A stretch of 11,984 nt of DNA from Simkania negevensis (GCA_017116025.1 JAFITR010000033.1:1-11984), one strand, 5' to 3'. Positions 1-8,033 are shown, counted from the first letter of the stretch. Notes: generated by a model from the letters alone, not told the origin. Program-made: numbers and translations.

Positions 1-6
1 AGCCCA

Positions 7-348
7 TCATACCTGCTCTGTGTGGGAGACAACCTCTTGAAGCCATTCGACATACTCTTTATTAGCACCGTCGATAGAGACGAGGGCTACTTCGGGGACT
101 TCGTATTGGGTATTTTGCTTAATGACCTTATAGACGTCATCGTATTTATCTTTTCTCGTCTTCAAAATGACCTTGGTCTCCTGCGCAGTCTCCACCTCCC
201 CTTTCCACAAGTAGATCGATTCCACCCAGGGGATGATATTAGCACAGGCAACAAGCCGTTCCTGTACCAGATAACGGCAGACTCTCCTTACCTCTTCGAT
301 GCTTCCACTTGTCCAAAAGATATATGCAAACTGTTTAACTTCTTCCAC
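7..348 (-). CDS. cutA: CutA, divalent cation tolerance protein
   Basis: A small trimeric cytosolic protein of the CutA1 family, named for copper tolerance in E. coli; its molecular role is still debated. The product is 113 residues, the usual family length. Family hallmarks are visible: ERLVACANIIP near residues 30-40, SIYLWKGEVE just after it, the ETKVILKT strand, and YEVPEVALVSIDG followed by YVEWL near the C-terminus. I chose the GTG at 346-348 because GAGG ends 6 nt before it. The TTG one codon upstream (349-351) is only 3 nt from that GAGG. The gene follows ftsQ after about 13 nt and appears to be the last gene of the operon in this window. A cutA next to murC-ddl and ftsQ is, as I recall, also found in Chlamydia. 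A direct role in cell-wall synthesis is not implied by the sequence. Confidence 0.93.
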   Translation of the reverse strand: MEEVKQFAYIFWTSGSIEEVRRVCRYLVQERLVACANIIPWVESIYLWKGEVETAQETKVILKTRKDKYDDVYKVIKQNTQYEVPEVALVSIDGANKEYVEWLQEVVSHTEQV

Positions 349-361
349 CAATCACCTCTTA

Positions 362-1297
362 TTAATTGTATGTTTCTTGTGTAAAAGCCTGCTCGGGTAT
401 TCTCAGGTCGATAATCGTCTCTGCTGAAGGCCTCACACTACGATTCTCAGGAACCATGATAGTGGTTGAACGGTTTTTTTTGTCTAGATGCTTTTTTAAT
501 TCGACATAATTCTCTATCGCTTTTTTGTACTCTTTTACAGGCAAACGCAATGTTCTAGAGACGATAAGAAACAACGAATCATCTTGATAGACGCCCCGCA
601 AGCTCTCTTCTAACCCGACAACAATCTCCCTTGTTCCATACTGCTCATGATCAACCCTGCTAACGTCGACGAATTTAACACGAGCAGCCTTCGGATCAAA
701 ACGGCCCCTCAACTCTTTTAACAACTCCAAAGCAAGCAGACCTTTCTCTCCCCCATACACACGCCCCCAGGGCACTTCACCATACCCCTCGACTTTTTCA
801 TGAGGGAGCCCAAGGATGATTTCCGGCAGCGTTTGAAGTTCATAGAAAGGCTCTACAGGGAATGCTACTCCATTCTCATCGAGAGCAGTATTGCTCCAGT
901 CGTACAAATAGGCAACAGGGGTACGGAGGGTATAGTCGACCCGCACACTGTTGGGATAGATCTCATTGACAACAGCCTTAGCAATAACAGGAGAAGCAAG
1001 AAGGCGTTTTTGCGCCTGGTCACCATCAAAGAGGTAGATATTTGTAGGGTTGTCATAAGAAAGTTCAAGCAGTTCTGCTAGCATAGGGGCTGCCAAGGAA
1101 TCTTTTGTCGACGCTTTTTGGATGAGCGTCGTAATGAGGTATTGGTCACTTTTCATCCTCGACCCAATGATATGCAGATAATAGAGCCAACCCAATGTCA
1201 CCACACCAGATATACACGCTGTCGAAAGGAAAATATACAACAGCGCCTTGCTAAGGGGAAGGACCACGCGTTCCTTCTTTGCCCTACGCCGATTCAC
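362..1297 (-). CDS. ftsQ: FtsQ/DivIB-type cell division protein
   Basis: A bitopic membrane protein of the divisome, expected to connect septal peptidoglycan synthesis with FtsL/FtsB-type partners. The 311-residue product has a short basic cytoplasmic tail (NRRRAKKER), one hydrophobic segment at about 17-42, and an extracytoplasmic region. That region starts with a POTRA-like stretch (about 58-130, with LAELLELSYDNPTNIYLFD and the LYPNSV-like IYPNSVRVDYTLRTPVA). The typical FtsQ strand follows (ALDENGVAFP, about 138-147), and IDLRIPEQAF closes the C-terminus. The start is GTG (1295-1297), with GGAG 5 nt upstream. The gene overlaps the end of murC-ddl by 14 nt, so translational coupling is likely. 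No ftsA or ftsZ follows, unlike in most dcw clusters. Homology to FtsQ is weak outside the motifs, as is usual in this family, but position and architecture agree. Confidence 0.85.
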   Translation of the reverse strand: MNRRRAKKERVVLPLSKALLYIFLSTACISGVVTLGWLYYLHIIGSRMKSDQYLITTLIQKASTKDSLAAPMLAELLELSYDNPTNIYLFDGDQAQKRLLASPVIAKAVVNEIYPNSVRVDYTLRTPVAYLYDWSNTALDENGVAFPVEPFYELQTLPEIILGLPHEKVEGYGEVPWGRVYGGEKGLLALELLKELRGRFDPKAARVKFVDVSRVDHEQYGTREIVVGLEESLRGVYQDDSLFLIVSRTLRLPVKEYKKAIENYVELKKHLDKKNRSTTIMVPENRSVRPSAETIIDLRIPEQAFTQETYN

Positions 1298-3707
1298 TAC
1301 CGCTCCAAACAGCGGTTGTTTTCTTCTTCACCCGCGCATTTTCTAAAGCGAGGATAATGAGGCGATCGATCAAAGAAGAGAAGGGGAGGCCCTGTGCCTG
1401 CCACACCTTGGGATATAGGCTACTCTCAACAAAGCCAGGCAAAGGGTTCACCTCATTAAACCAGTAGCGCTCTTTCTCATCGAGGAAGAAGTCAACGCGT
1501 GCCAGGCCGCGGCAACGCAAAGCACGATAGACCTTTTCTGCCAAAAAACAACCCTCTTCGATCTTCTTCTTAGAAAGTTTAGCCTCAGGATCTGTAGGGA
1601 AAGCCCCCTCGCCATACTTACGGTCATAGTCATAAAACTCGCCTCCTGTACACACTTCACCAGGAGGGGGGACGAAGAGACGGCTGTTGCCCATGACAGC
1701 AAACTCAATCTCGCGAACAGACAACCCTTGCTCAATAATAAGCTGACCATCGAAGCAAAATGCTTTGTCAATAGCCTCTGGAAGTAAAGAACGATCCTCT
1801 ACTCTATATATTCCCAAACTTGAACCAGAGCTAACAGATTTGACAAAAATGGGCCCTTGCCCAACCACCTCTACTACCCTTGCAAGGATATCGTCTCGAT
1901 CTTCCTCCCACTCCTCTTTAAAAACAGATAGGTAGGGGTGTGTAGGAACACCGGCCTGGGCAGCAATCACCTTCGTCCACACCTTGTTCATGCTCGCTGC
2001 ACAAGCGGCATATCCAGAGCCGACAAAGGCGATACCGAGCGTATCCAAAAAGCCCTGTACCATGCCATCTTCTCCCAACGGACCGTGGAGTATGGGTAGA
2101 GCAACGTCTGACTCTTGCAAACAGGCAAGTGCTTCTGGGGTACAGCCCTTTCCGTGGTTCTTAAGCCCCTCTGCTACCCCTTCACAAAAGACCTCTTTCT
2201 TATAAATCCAATCCCCATGCTCGGTAATGGCAATCTCCTCTACATCGTAATAGGAGCGGTCAAGAGCATTGACAACGCTCTTCGCAGAAACCAAAGAGAT
2301 TGCATGTTCAGGAGAGATGCCCCCTCCCACAACAGCTACGCGGTATTTTTTCGGCGGATGGCGGTCAAGTAGAGCGAGAATATCACTACCTACAGAGGTG
2401 ATGTCGCCTGCTCCTAATAGAACAATCACATCGTGAGGACGCAAACGTGATACGACCTCTTCTGCTAATTTATCACGGGGGGATGTGGTAACACACCCTT
2501 GGTGAAGACGTATAGCGTCAGCCACGCTATCGGCATCAATGCCCTCGATCGCTTCTTCGCCAGCAGAAGAGAGATCAGTAACAACGACCTCATCAGCAGA
2601 GCTAAACGCTTTCGCATACTCTTCTAAGCAATCTTTTGTCCTCGAATAACGATGGGGTTGAAACAAAGCAACAATACGGCGTCCATCGACAGCATTTTTG
2701 ATCGATTCTAGAGTCAAATGTACAGAAGATGGATGGTGAGCGTAGTCATCGATCACCATCACCCCTGAAACAGTACCGAGATCCTCACACCGCCTTTTCA
2801 CCCCTTGGAAAGAAGCCAGTGCTTCTCTAATAACAGCTTCTTCGACACCGATATCCAGACATAAACCAAAGACTGCTAACGCGTTGTACGCGTTATGTCT
2901 ACCAGCACAGTTGACTACGACGTCGCGATAGACAACGCCATTCCATTCTATATCAAAAGTAGATTGCCATCCCTGTTGGCGATAACGTTTCGCACGCAAC
3001 GCACAGCTCTTGCCAAAGCCATAGCTTATCCCTCTATCCAACAGATCAGGCAGCCAGGGGTCATCACCACAAAAGAAAAGAGGTCCATCACCATCGACCC
3101 TATCAGCAAAAGCAGCATACGCCTGACACATCTTCGTGTGCGACTGGTAGTAATCGAGGTGATCTGCTTCAGCGCTGGTAATAATCGCACCATGTGGGTT
3201 GTATTTTAAAAAGCTCCCATCGCTTTCGTCTGCCTCGAAAACAAACCACTTCCCTTTTCCCCACATCCCGTTGATCTGCTGCTCTTTGAGAATACCCCCT
3301 ACAGCATAAGAAGGATTGACTCCAGCACGTATAAGCACGGAAGCCAACAATGCTGTCGTTGTCGTTTTACCGTGCGTACCTGCTACGGCCAAAGAGTGCG
3401 TCCCCTGCATCAGGTAGCAAAGAAAATCAGAACGGTGCATCGTAGCACACTTTAACGTGTTCGCCGCCTCCAGCACGGGATTCCCCTTTTTGACAGCAGT
3501 GGTGTAGACCACAGTATGAGCAGGGGTAATGGCAGAAGCATCATGTCCGACGACAACACCCATTCCTTCACGCATAAGATCTTCAACAAGAGGAGAAAGC
3601 CTCTGGTCGCTACCTCCCACAGCTAAACTTTTCCCCTTAGCAACACGTGCCAAAGCACTCATCCCTATCCCACCAATCCCAATTAAATGGAACGACTCCT
3701 TTTTCAC
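1284..3707 (-). CDS. murC-ddl: MurC-Ddl fusion: UDP-MurNAc--L-alanine ligase / D-Ala--D-Ala ligase
   Basis: A bifunctional cytosolic enzyme. The N-terminal MurC half adds L-Ala to UDP-MurNAc, and the C-terminal ATP-grasp half makes the D-Ala-D-Ala dipeptide used by MurF. Counting from the upstream GTG at 3716, MurC spans about 1-450: GIGGIGMS (13-20), P-loop GTHGKTTTT (113-121), EADESDGSF (161-169), RHNAYNAL (273-280), DDYAHHPSSV (323-332), FQPHRYSRT (352-360) and LLGAGDI near 433-439. Ddl spans about 457-795: VVGGGISPEH (462-471), LHGPLGEDGMVQG (543-555), FVKSVSSGSSLGI (624-636), SVREIEFAV (666-674), ARVDFFLD (739-746), NEVNPLPGF (754-762). The junction is short (DRHPPKKYR). This fusion is characteristic of Chlamydiae, at about the usual 800 residues. 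I place the start at GTG 3705-3707, since the GTG at 3714-3716 directly abuts the GAGG. TTG 3708-3710 is also possible. NEVNPLPG has Pro where most Ddl proteins have Thr. Confidence 0.96.
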   Translation of the reverse strand: MKKESFHLIGIGGIGMSALARVAKGKSLAVGGSDQRLSPLVEDLMREGMGVVVGHDASAITPAHTVVYTTAVKKGNPVLEAANTLKCATMHRSDFLCYLMQGTHSLAVAGTHGKTTTTALLASVLIRAGVNPSYAVGGILKEQQINGMWGKGKWFVFEADESDGSFLKYNPHGAIITSAEADHLDYYQSHTKMCQAYAAFADRVDGDGPLFFCGDDPWLPDLLDRGISYGFGKSCALRAKRYRQQGWQSTFDIEWNGVVYRDVVVNCAGRHNAYNALAVFGLCLDIGVEEAVIREALASFQGVKRRCEDLGTVSGVMVIDDYAHHPSSVHLTLESIKNAVDGRRIVALFQPHRYSRTKDCLEEYAKAFSSADEVVVTDLSSAGEEAIEGIDADSVADAIRLHQGCVTTSPRDKLAEEVVSRLRPHDVIVLLGAGDITSVGSDILALLDRHPPKKYRVAVVGGGISPEHAISLVSAKSVVNALDRSYYDVEEIAITEHGDWIYKKEVFCEGVAEGLKNHGKGCTPEALACLQESDVALPILHGPLGEDGMVQGFLDTLGIAFVGSGYAACAASMNKVWTKVIAAQAGVPTHPYLSVFKEEWEEDRDDILARVVEVVGQGPIFVKSVSSGSSLGIYRVEDRSLLPEAIDKAFCFDGQLIIEQGLSVREIEFAVMGNSRLFVPPPGEVCTGGEFYDYDRKYGEGAFPTDPEAKLSKKKIEEGCFLAEKVYRALRCRGLARVDFFLDEKERYWFNEVNPLPGFVESSLYPKVWQAQGLPFSSLIDRLIILALENARVKKKTTAVWSGSESA

Positions 3708-3716
3708 CAATGACAC

Positions 3717-3797
3717 CCTCTATGAAGATTTAACGCTGTTCTTCGCTTTCTTCGCGATCTTCGCATTAAGTATCTGTAAAAACCAAACTCTTGTTAC
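3717..3797. other. murG to murC-ddl intergenic spacer
   Basis: An 81-bp spacer in an otherwise tightly packed series. It carries a 9-nt-period TTCGC repeat (annotated separately) and, next to murC-ddl, the GAGG ribosome binding site. I see no hairpin followed by a T-run on the minus strand and no convincing promoter. TTTACA reads like a -35 box on the minus strand, but no matching -10 follows at the right distance. Confidence 0.6.
3730..3770 (+). repeat. Short tandem repeat of TTCGC units with 9-nt period
   Basis: Read on the plus strand, three successive units TTCGCTTTC, TTCGCGATC and TTCGCATTA repeat with a 9-nt period. They are bracketed by TTAACGC on the left and GCATTAA on the right, a near-inverted pair with 6 of 7 positions matching. 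The repeat lies between the stop of murG and the start of murC-ddl, outside any coding sequence. Closely similar units occur on both sides of the mraY-murD gap (8034-8052 inverted, 8323-8374 direct), so it is an interspersed family, not a chance run. Similar TTCGCG-rich intergenic repeats are, from memory, common in many environmental bacterial genomes. Function unknown. Confidence 0.7.
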
Positions 3798-4916
3798 TCA
3801 TCGCACTTTACTTCCCGCCACCTCACATACAACGGAGCAGAAATCTCTATGTTTTTTATTTTTTTTGTATTGCTGTATCGCTTTCTGCATCTCGATCAGT
3901 TTTTTTTGTTTATCAGCGACAAGAGTGCTAATCGTCTCCGTCAACATCTGTGTATCCAAATCTTTGTCAAGGATGGTAACAGCACCGCCGACAACGTTTT
4001 GCATATACAAGGCATTTTTTTCTTGGTGGTGATCGGTAGCATAGGGGTATGGAATCAGAAGCCCGGGCCTTTCTAGTTCAATCATTTCTGCTATCGTCAT
4101 CGCTCCTGCGCGGGAAATAACAAGGTCACATGCGATCCAAGCGAAGTCCATCCTCTGCTCAAAGTTTTTTACTGTTGCGCAGATACCTAGATCATCATAT
4201 AGCTGCTGACACTCTGCTACGAGAAGATCTGACCCGGTGAAATGCAACACTTGAAAGTTTTTTGTCCTCTCTGCCAACTCTATCGCAGCGTAAGGGAACT
4301 GTGTATTAACCGTTAGCGCGCCCTGAGAACCTCCGAAAACGAGGAAGGTAAAGCATTCGGGATCGATATTAAAATAAGCACGGGCCTTCCTCTTTGAACT
4401 CAATGCCAGCGTGTATCCTTCGCGCAGAGGCATGCCTACCTCTATCGTTCTCCCTTTCAACGCTCCAAGAGGAAGAGGCAAGCATGTTCCTGTCACTTTG
4501 GCTTTTTTGGAGAAGAAGCGAATGACTTTACCAGGCACGCTATTCTGTTCGTGAAGGAGATAGGGGATCCCCAACACCCTCGCGGCAAAAAGCACAGGGT
4601 ATGTATGATAGCTACCGAATCCGACAACAGCATCGGGTTTGTACCTCTTCAATATCTTCATGCTCTGGACAATGCCCCGCAGAACTTTCCACCCCTCACT
4701 CATCAATCGAAAAGGGTTACGTCCACGCACACTGCCGCATGACACCGTATGGTATGGATATTTTTTAGCATCGAAATAGGGATTGGAGTCTAGATCTCCT
4801 CCCACAAAAGCAACATCGACTTCAGGCGCTGCCTTATCAAGCTGCTCTACCAACGCCTGAGCGGGGAAGAGGTGACCTCCTGTTCCCCCTACAGCAATCA
4901 TCACCTTTCTCTCCAT
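3798..4916 (-). CDS. murG: MurG, lipid II-forming N-acetylglucosaminyltransferase
   Basis: A membrane-associated GT-B glycosyltransferase (GT28) on the cytoplasmic face. It transfers GlcNAc from UDP-GlcNAc to lipid I, giving lipid II. The 372 residues match the family length. The N-terminal acceptor domain shows the glycine-rich GGTGGHLFPAQAL loop (10-22), VVGFGSY (97-103) and HEQNSVPGKV (122-131). The C-terminal donor domain shows FGGSQGA (194-200), VISRAGAMTIAEM (266-278), then PGLLIPYP followed by ATDHHQEKNA (293-302), which is the UDP-GlcNAc site. The C-terminus is lysine-rich. The ATG (4914-4916) overlaps the ftsW stop by one base (TAATG), and GGAGGGG inside the end of ftsW provides the ribosome binding site. 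The gene makes the substrate for the SEDS enzyme encoded directly upstream. Confidence 0.97.
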   Translation of the reverse strand: MERKVMIAVGGTGGHLFPAQALVEQLDKAAPEVDVAFVGGDLDSNPYFDAKKYPYHTVSCGSVRGRNPFRLMSEGWKVLRGIVQSMKILKRYKPDAVVGFGSYHTYPVLFAARVLGIPYLLHEQNSVPGKVIRFFSKKAKVTGTCLPLPLGALKGRTIEVGMPLREGYTLALSSKRKARAYFNIDPECFTFLVFGGSQGALTVNTQFPYAAIELAERTKNFQVLHFTGSDLLVAECQQLYDDLGICATVKNFEQRMDFAWIACDLVISRAGAMTIAEMIELERPGLLIPYPYATDHHQEKNALYMQNVVGGAVTILDKDLDTQMLTETISTLVADKQKKLIEMQKAIQQYKKNKKHRDFCSVVCEVAGSKVR

Positions 4917-6025
4917 TAGCCCCTCCGCTCTGCTCTCTGTTTACGCTCCGAAACATAGGCAATATTCAGCAATAAAGCAACTGCGATCATATTCGCTATC
5001 AACGAACTCCCTCCCTGGCTAACAAACGGGAGGTTCATCCCCTTACTAGGCAACAATCCTGATACGATAGCAAGATTCAACAAAGCTTGGGCGACGAGGG
5101 AGAAAGTCAGCACTGCAGCGAGATAGAAGCCTGCTTTATCTACAGCGTTAAAGGCGATATAGAAGCCACAATAGGCGATCACCATATAGACGGCGATCAA
5201 TATAGACATCCCAACAAACCCAAACTCTTCAGCAATAATTGCAGCGATATAGTCACTTTGCGCCTCAGGAAGGTAGTTCCACTTCTGTAAGCTTTTGCCC
5301 AGGCCTTTACCAAACAGCTCTCCCGAGCCTGCTGCTATCTTTGCTTGAAAAGGCTGGTGGCCCTTACCCCTCAAATCATATTCAGGATGCAGGTAGACCT
5401 TGATTCTGTCCTGGACATGAGGCATTTGCAACGCTACGACAGAGACCAACAGCATAGCAACGCTCATTGGTAGAGCCCAAAATTTTAATGGCACGTGTGT
5501 GACAAGGAGAACAATGACGATCGTCAACCCCAAAACGACTGTCGTCCCATTGTCTGGTTCAAACAAGACAAGCAACACAGGTAGTGCCACAACACCCATC
5601 AACAACAAAAACTGCTTGAATGGAATCTCTCCATTTTTTCTCTGCTCGATAAGGGTATGGATCATATAGAGGGGGATCAACAGCTTGATCAATTCAGAAG
5701 GCTGCCAGGTAAAAGGCCCTACCCCAATCCAACGCCTCGCGCCATTGACCATACGCCCCACTCCGGGGAGATAGACCAAGATCAACATCGCTGTACAAAC
5801 AATAAAAAGAGGTTTACTCAGACGAAGCAGGTTGCGATAGCCAATATACCAGACCGCTGCGCACGCAAGGTATCCAGCAAAAGCGTAGATAATTTGACGG
5901 AAGATGGCCTGGTGTGTGCTCTTTTCCAAAGAGAGGTCAAGGATCTCTGCAGAAGAGGTATTGAAGACCATCAGCAGGCCTAAAACGAAGACAAAAGCCA
6001 CGCAAAAAATCAACAAAAAGCGCAT
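4916..6025 (-). CDS. ftsW: FtsW, SEDS-family peptidoglycan glycosyltransferase
   Basis: A polytopic inner-membrane SEDS protein that polymerises lipid II at the division site, normally with a class B PBP partner. The 369-residue product has about ten hydrophobic segments. SEDS motifs are clear: NGARRWIGVGPFTWQPSE (94-111), the loop with GSGELFGKGLG (233-243), LPEAQSDYIAAIIAEEFGF (252-270) holding the acidic residue of the PExxxD motif, and SKGMNLPFVSQGGSSL near 327-342. I call it FtsW and not RodA because of the cluster position and the LPSKGMNLPFVSQGGSS signature, though the two are hard to separate on sequence alone. The start ATG (6023-6025) is 3 nt after the stop of the LysM gene. I see no clear Shine-Dalgarno sequence there, so reinitiation after the upstream gene is likely. 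Confidence 0.95.
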   Translation of the reverse strand: MRFLLIFCVAFVFVLGLLMVFNTSSAEILDLSLEKSTHQAIFRQIIYAFAGYLACAAVWYIGYRNLLRLSKPLFIVCTAMLILVYLPGVGRMVNGARRWIGVGPFTWQPSELIKLLIPLYMIHTLIEQRKNGEIPFKQFLLLMGVVALPVLLVLFEPDNGTTVVLGLTIVIVLLVTHVPLKFWALPMSVAMLLVSVVALQMPHVQDRIKVYLHPEYDLRGKGHQPFQAKIAAGSGELFGKGLGKSLQKWNYLPEAQSDYIAAIIAEEFGFVGMSILIAVYMVIAYCGFYIAFNAVDKAGFYLAAVLTFSLVAQALLNLAIVSGLLPSKGMNLPFVSQGGSSLIANMIAVALLLNIAYVSERKQRAERRG

Positions 6026-6028
6026 CGT

Positions 6029-6694
6029 TTAACGTATACGTATCTTGTCACCAGGCTGTAGCCTACGTGCACGTTTTTCGTCGAGATCGTTAAGCTGGAG
6101 CAGATCTTCAAGCTTAATGCGATGTTTCAGCGCAATCAACCAAGGATTATCACCACTACGCACAGTATAGAACTCTCCTATCGACTCTTCTCTTGTCTCG
6201 TCTTTCTCCGCTGAAGCGACAGCATGCCTTTGCTGCCCTTCAATGCGCAAAACTTGTCCTATATCCAAACGCGTTGTGCGCATGTTGTTCAAGGCCATGA
6301 TTTTTTCTACTGTAGTATCGTTGGCTTTAGCAAGATGCTCTAACGTATCGCCACGTTTTACCGTCACCTTGACATAGTCGGGCCGGCTTTTTTCTTCCTT
6401 GGCAACGACGGCAACCACTTCAGGCTCGACAGGAGCGACTTTTTCTTCCCTAGCCACCGCCACCGAATCTGTTGTCGACGAAGAGCTGCTTGCAACAACA
6501 ACAGGTTGTAGCACCTCGTGTTTAGACGAGACTGTCGGCTGCACAGTTTTTTTCTCTACACGAGGGTGATCAGCAGCGATATAGCTGCTCTCTTTATGCC
6601 CTCTTCCTCCAGAATTAATTGCCGTAACAAAGAGGATCATCAGCAATCCTGCATTGATCAATACAGCAATAATAATCGTATCTCTGCGACTCAT
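6029..6694 (-). CDS. LysM-domain envelope protein (chlamydial NlpD-like)
   Basis: A 221-residue membrane-anchored peptidoglycan-binding protein. The basic N-terminus (MSRRD) is followed by one hydrophobic segment (about 6-27), likely an uncleaved anchor because no lipobox cysteine follows. A low-complexity linker (about 35-105) rich in Ser, Val, Glu and Lys leads to two LysM domains at about 107-152 (YVKVTVKRGDTLEHLAKAN) and 175-220 (FYTVRSGDNPWLIALKH). There is no M23/LytM peptidase domain, so the name NlpD, used for the Chlamydia gene in this position, describes only the LysM part. The start is ATG with AGGGG 7 nt upstream. It lies 10 nt after murD and 3 nt before ftsW, which suggests a role in anchoring to or sensing nascent peptidoglycan at the division site (inference). 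Confidence 0.9.
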   Translation of the reverse strand: MSRRDTIIIAVLINAGLLMILFVTAINSGGRGHKESSYIAADHPRVEKKTVQPTVSSKHEVLQPVVVASSSSSTTDSVAVAREEKVAPVEPEVVAVVAKEEKSRPDYVKVTVKRGDTLEHLAKANDTTVEKIMALNNMRTTRLDIGQVLRIEGQQRHAVASAEKDETREESIGEFYTVRSGDNPWLIALKHRIKLEDLLQLNDLDEKRARRLQPGDKIRIR

Positions 6695-6704
6695 AACGTC
6701 ACCC

Positions 6705-8012
6705 CTAACTACGTTGTATAATTTCTCTTACAAGGTCTTTAAACACATCTCCCCTGTGGGCGTAGTTGCGAAACATGTCGAAGCTCGAGCAGCCTGGGGA
6801 AAGCAGGACAGAGCCTTTAGGCTGTGCCAAAAGATAGGCTTGAACAACAGCATCATCCATTTTCTCCATCATTCTGACATCAAAATCATCACCAAGTTCC
6901 TTGGCTATTTTTTCTGCCGCTTCTCCTATCGAACAAACAGCCTTGACCCTGCCTTTAAATGCCTCCTTCCATACGGTGTACGAGGAGCCCTTGTCAACAC
7001 CGCCAGCGATGAGGACAATAGGGCCTTCGACACTTTCTACCGCCTTGACAACAGCATCGACATTAGTCCCCTTGCTGTCGTCAATAAAAGCGACACCGTT
7101 GTGCTCTGCCACACGCTCCAAGCGGTAGGGAGGTTTTACAAAAGAGGCATAAGCACGCCAAAACTCCTCTACCTCCACCCCTACGGTATGGCACAACAGC
7201 AACGAAGCAAGCGCATTGGCTCGATCAATCTCCCTGAGATTCTTATATCGCTCTGGGATGTTGTATTCAATGTTTTTTCCGCGACAGCTGCTCTCTTGAG
7301 CAAAAGAATAGTCGGCTTTCTGTGAAAAACCGAACGTTTTGGGAGGAAGAGCGAACAACTCTCTCCAAGCAACTGCTGCCACCTCTTCGACAAAAAAATT
7401 TGCTGAATCTTTCATACAGTGCTGCAATGACGCCTTGGCACGCGCATATTCTTCCATATCCTTATAGCGATCGAGATGGTCTGGTGTGATATTAAGGAGA
7501 GCGGCGGCATCGAAGGCAGGAGTGGTCAACGTCTCAAGCTGATAGGAGCTGAGTTCGACAACGAGGATGTCGTTGGCAGGCATCCCAACATATGTAGAGA
7601 GAGGATCACCAACATTACCTACAGCATGAGCAGGACGTCCACAGCTGTTCAACACATGCGCTGTTAACATCGTCACCGTCGTCTTACCATTCGTTCCCGT
7701 TATCCCGATAGAGGGATTGTAGAGATGCCTAAGAGCAAGCTCCACCTCGCCAATGATCTCCAGCCCTCTTGCGCGAGCTTGTACGATGAAAGGATGCGAC
7801 GGTGCCACTCCAGGGGAGGTAACGAGACAATCCAACTCGTTCCAATCCACTGCATCGACAGCTGCCACTAGCGTCATCTCTGGCGGCAACGCAGCAGGTA
7901 ACGGCGCCTGGTCATACCCCACAACAGCAGCGCCCAAGTCAAGCAATAATTTTGCAGCGGCCAGACCACTCACTCCCAACCCAACAACCAACACTTTGCG
8001 ATAATCAGCCAC
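6705..8012 (-). CDS. murD: MurD, UDP-MurNAc-L-Ala--D-glutamate ligase
   Basis: A cytosolic ATP-dependent ligase that adds D-Glu to UDP-MurNAc-L-Ala. The 435 residues are close to the family norm. Visible in order are an N-terminal Rossmann-like GLGVSGLAAAKLL (11-23), VTSPGVAPSHP (64-74), P-loop GITGTNGKTTVT (103-114), VELSSYQLE (152-160), NITPDHLDRY (174-183), the lysine expected to be carbamylated in YARAKASLQ (K193), FIDDSKGTN (309-317), IAGGVDKG (335-342) and LSPGCSSFDMFRNYAHRGDVF (404-424). The usual HNxxN motif of Mur ligases is not seen where expected (about 264-268). The sequence there is EIDRANALAS, which keeps only the last Asn. The start is GTG (8010-8012), preceded by AGGGGG at about 4 nt. 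It is separated from mraY by the 375-bp repeat-filled gap, so it may need its own promoter or readthrough. Confidence 0.96.
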   Translation of the reverse strand: MADYRKVLVVGLGVSGLAAAKLLLDLGAAVVGYDQAPLPAALPPEMTLVAAVDAVDWNELDCLVTSPGVAPSHPFIVQARARGLEIIGEVELALRHLYNPSIGITGTNGKTTVTMLTAHVLNSCGRPAHAVGNVGDPLSTYVGMPANDILVVELSSYQLETLTTPAFDAAALLNITPDHLDRYKDMEEYARAKASLQHCMKDSANFFVEEVAAVAWRELFALPPKTFGFSQKADYSFAQESSCRGKNIEYNIPERYKNLREIDRANALASLLLCHTVGVEVEEFWRAYASFVKPPYRLERVAEHNGVAFIDDSKGTNVDAVVKAVESVEGPIVLIAGGVDKGSSYTVWKEAFKGRVKAVCSIGEAAEKIAKELGDDFDVRMMEKMDDAVVQAYLLAQPKGSVLLSPGCSSFDMFRNYAHRGDVFKDLVREIIQRS

Positions 8013-8033
8013 ACAGCCCCCTGTGATAAAATC

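Noticed and set aside
3529..4032. Plus-strand ORF of 167 codons opposite murC-ddl and murG
   Set aside because: Antisense shadow of two well-supported genes. Its composition is Ser/Thr/Pro- and Cys/Phe-rich, as expected from reading the complementary strand.
6654..7325. Plus-strand ORF of 223 codons opposite murD
   Set aside because: It lies entirely against conserved murD and LysM-gene sequence, with no recognisable motif.
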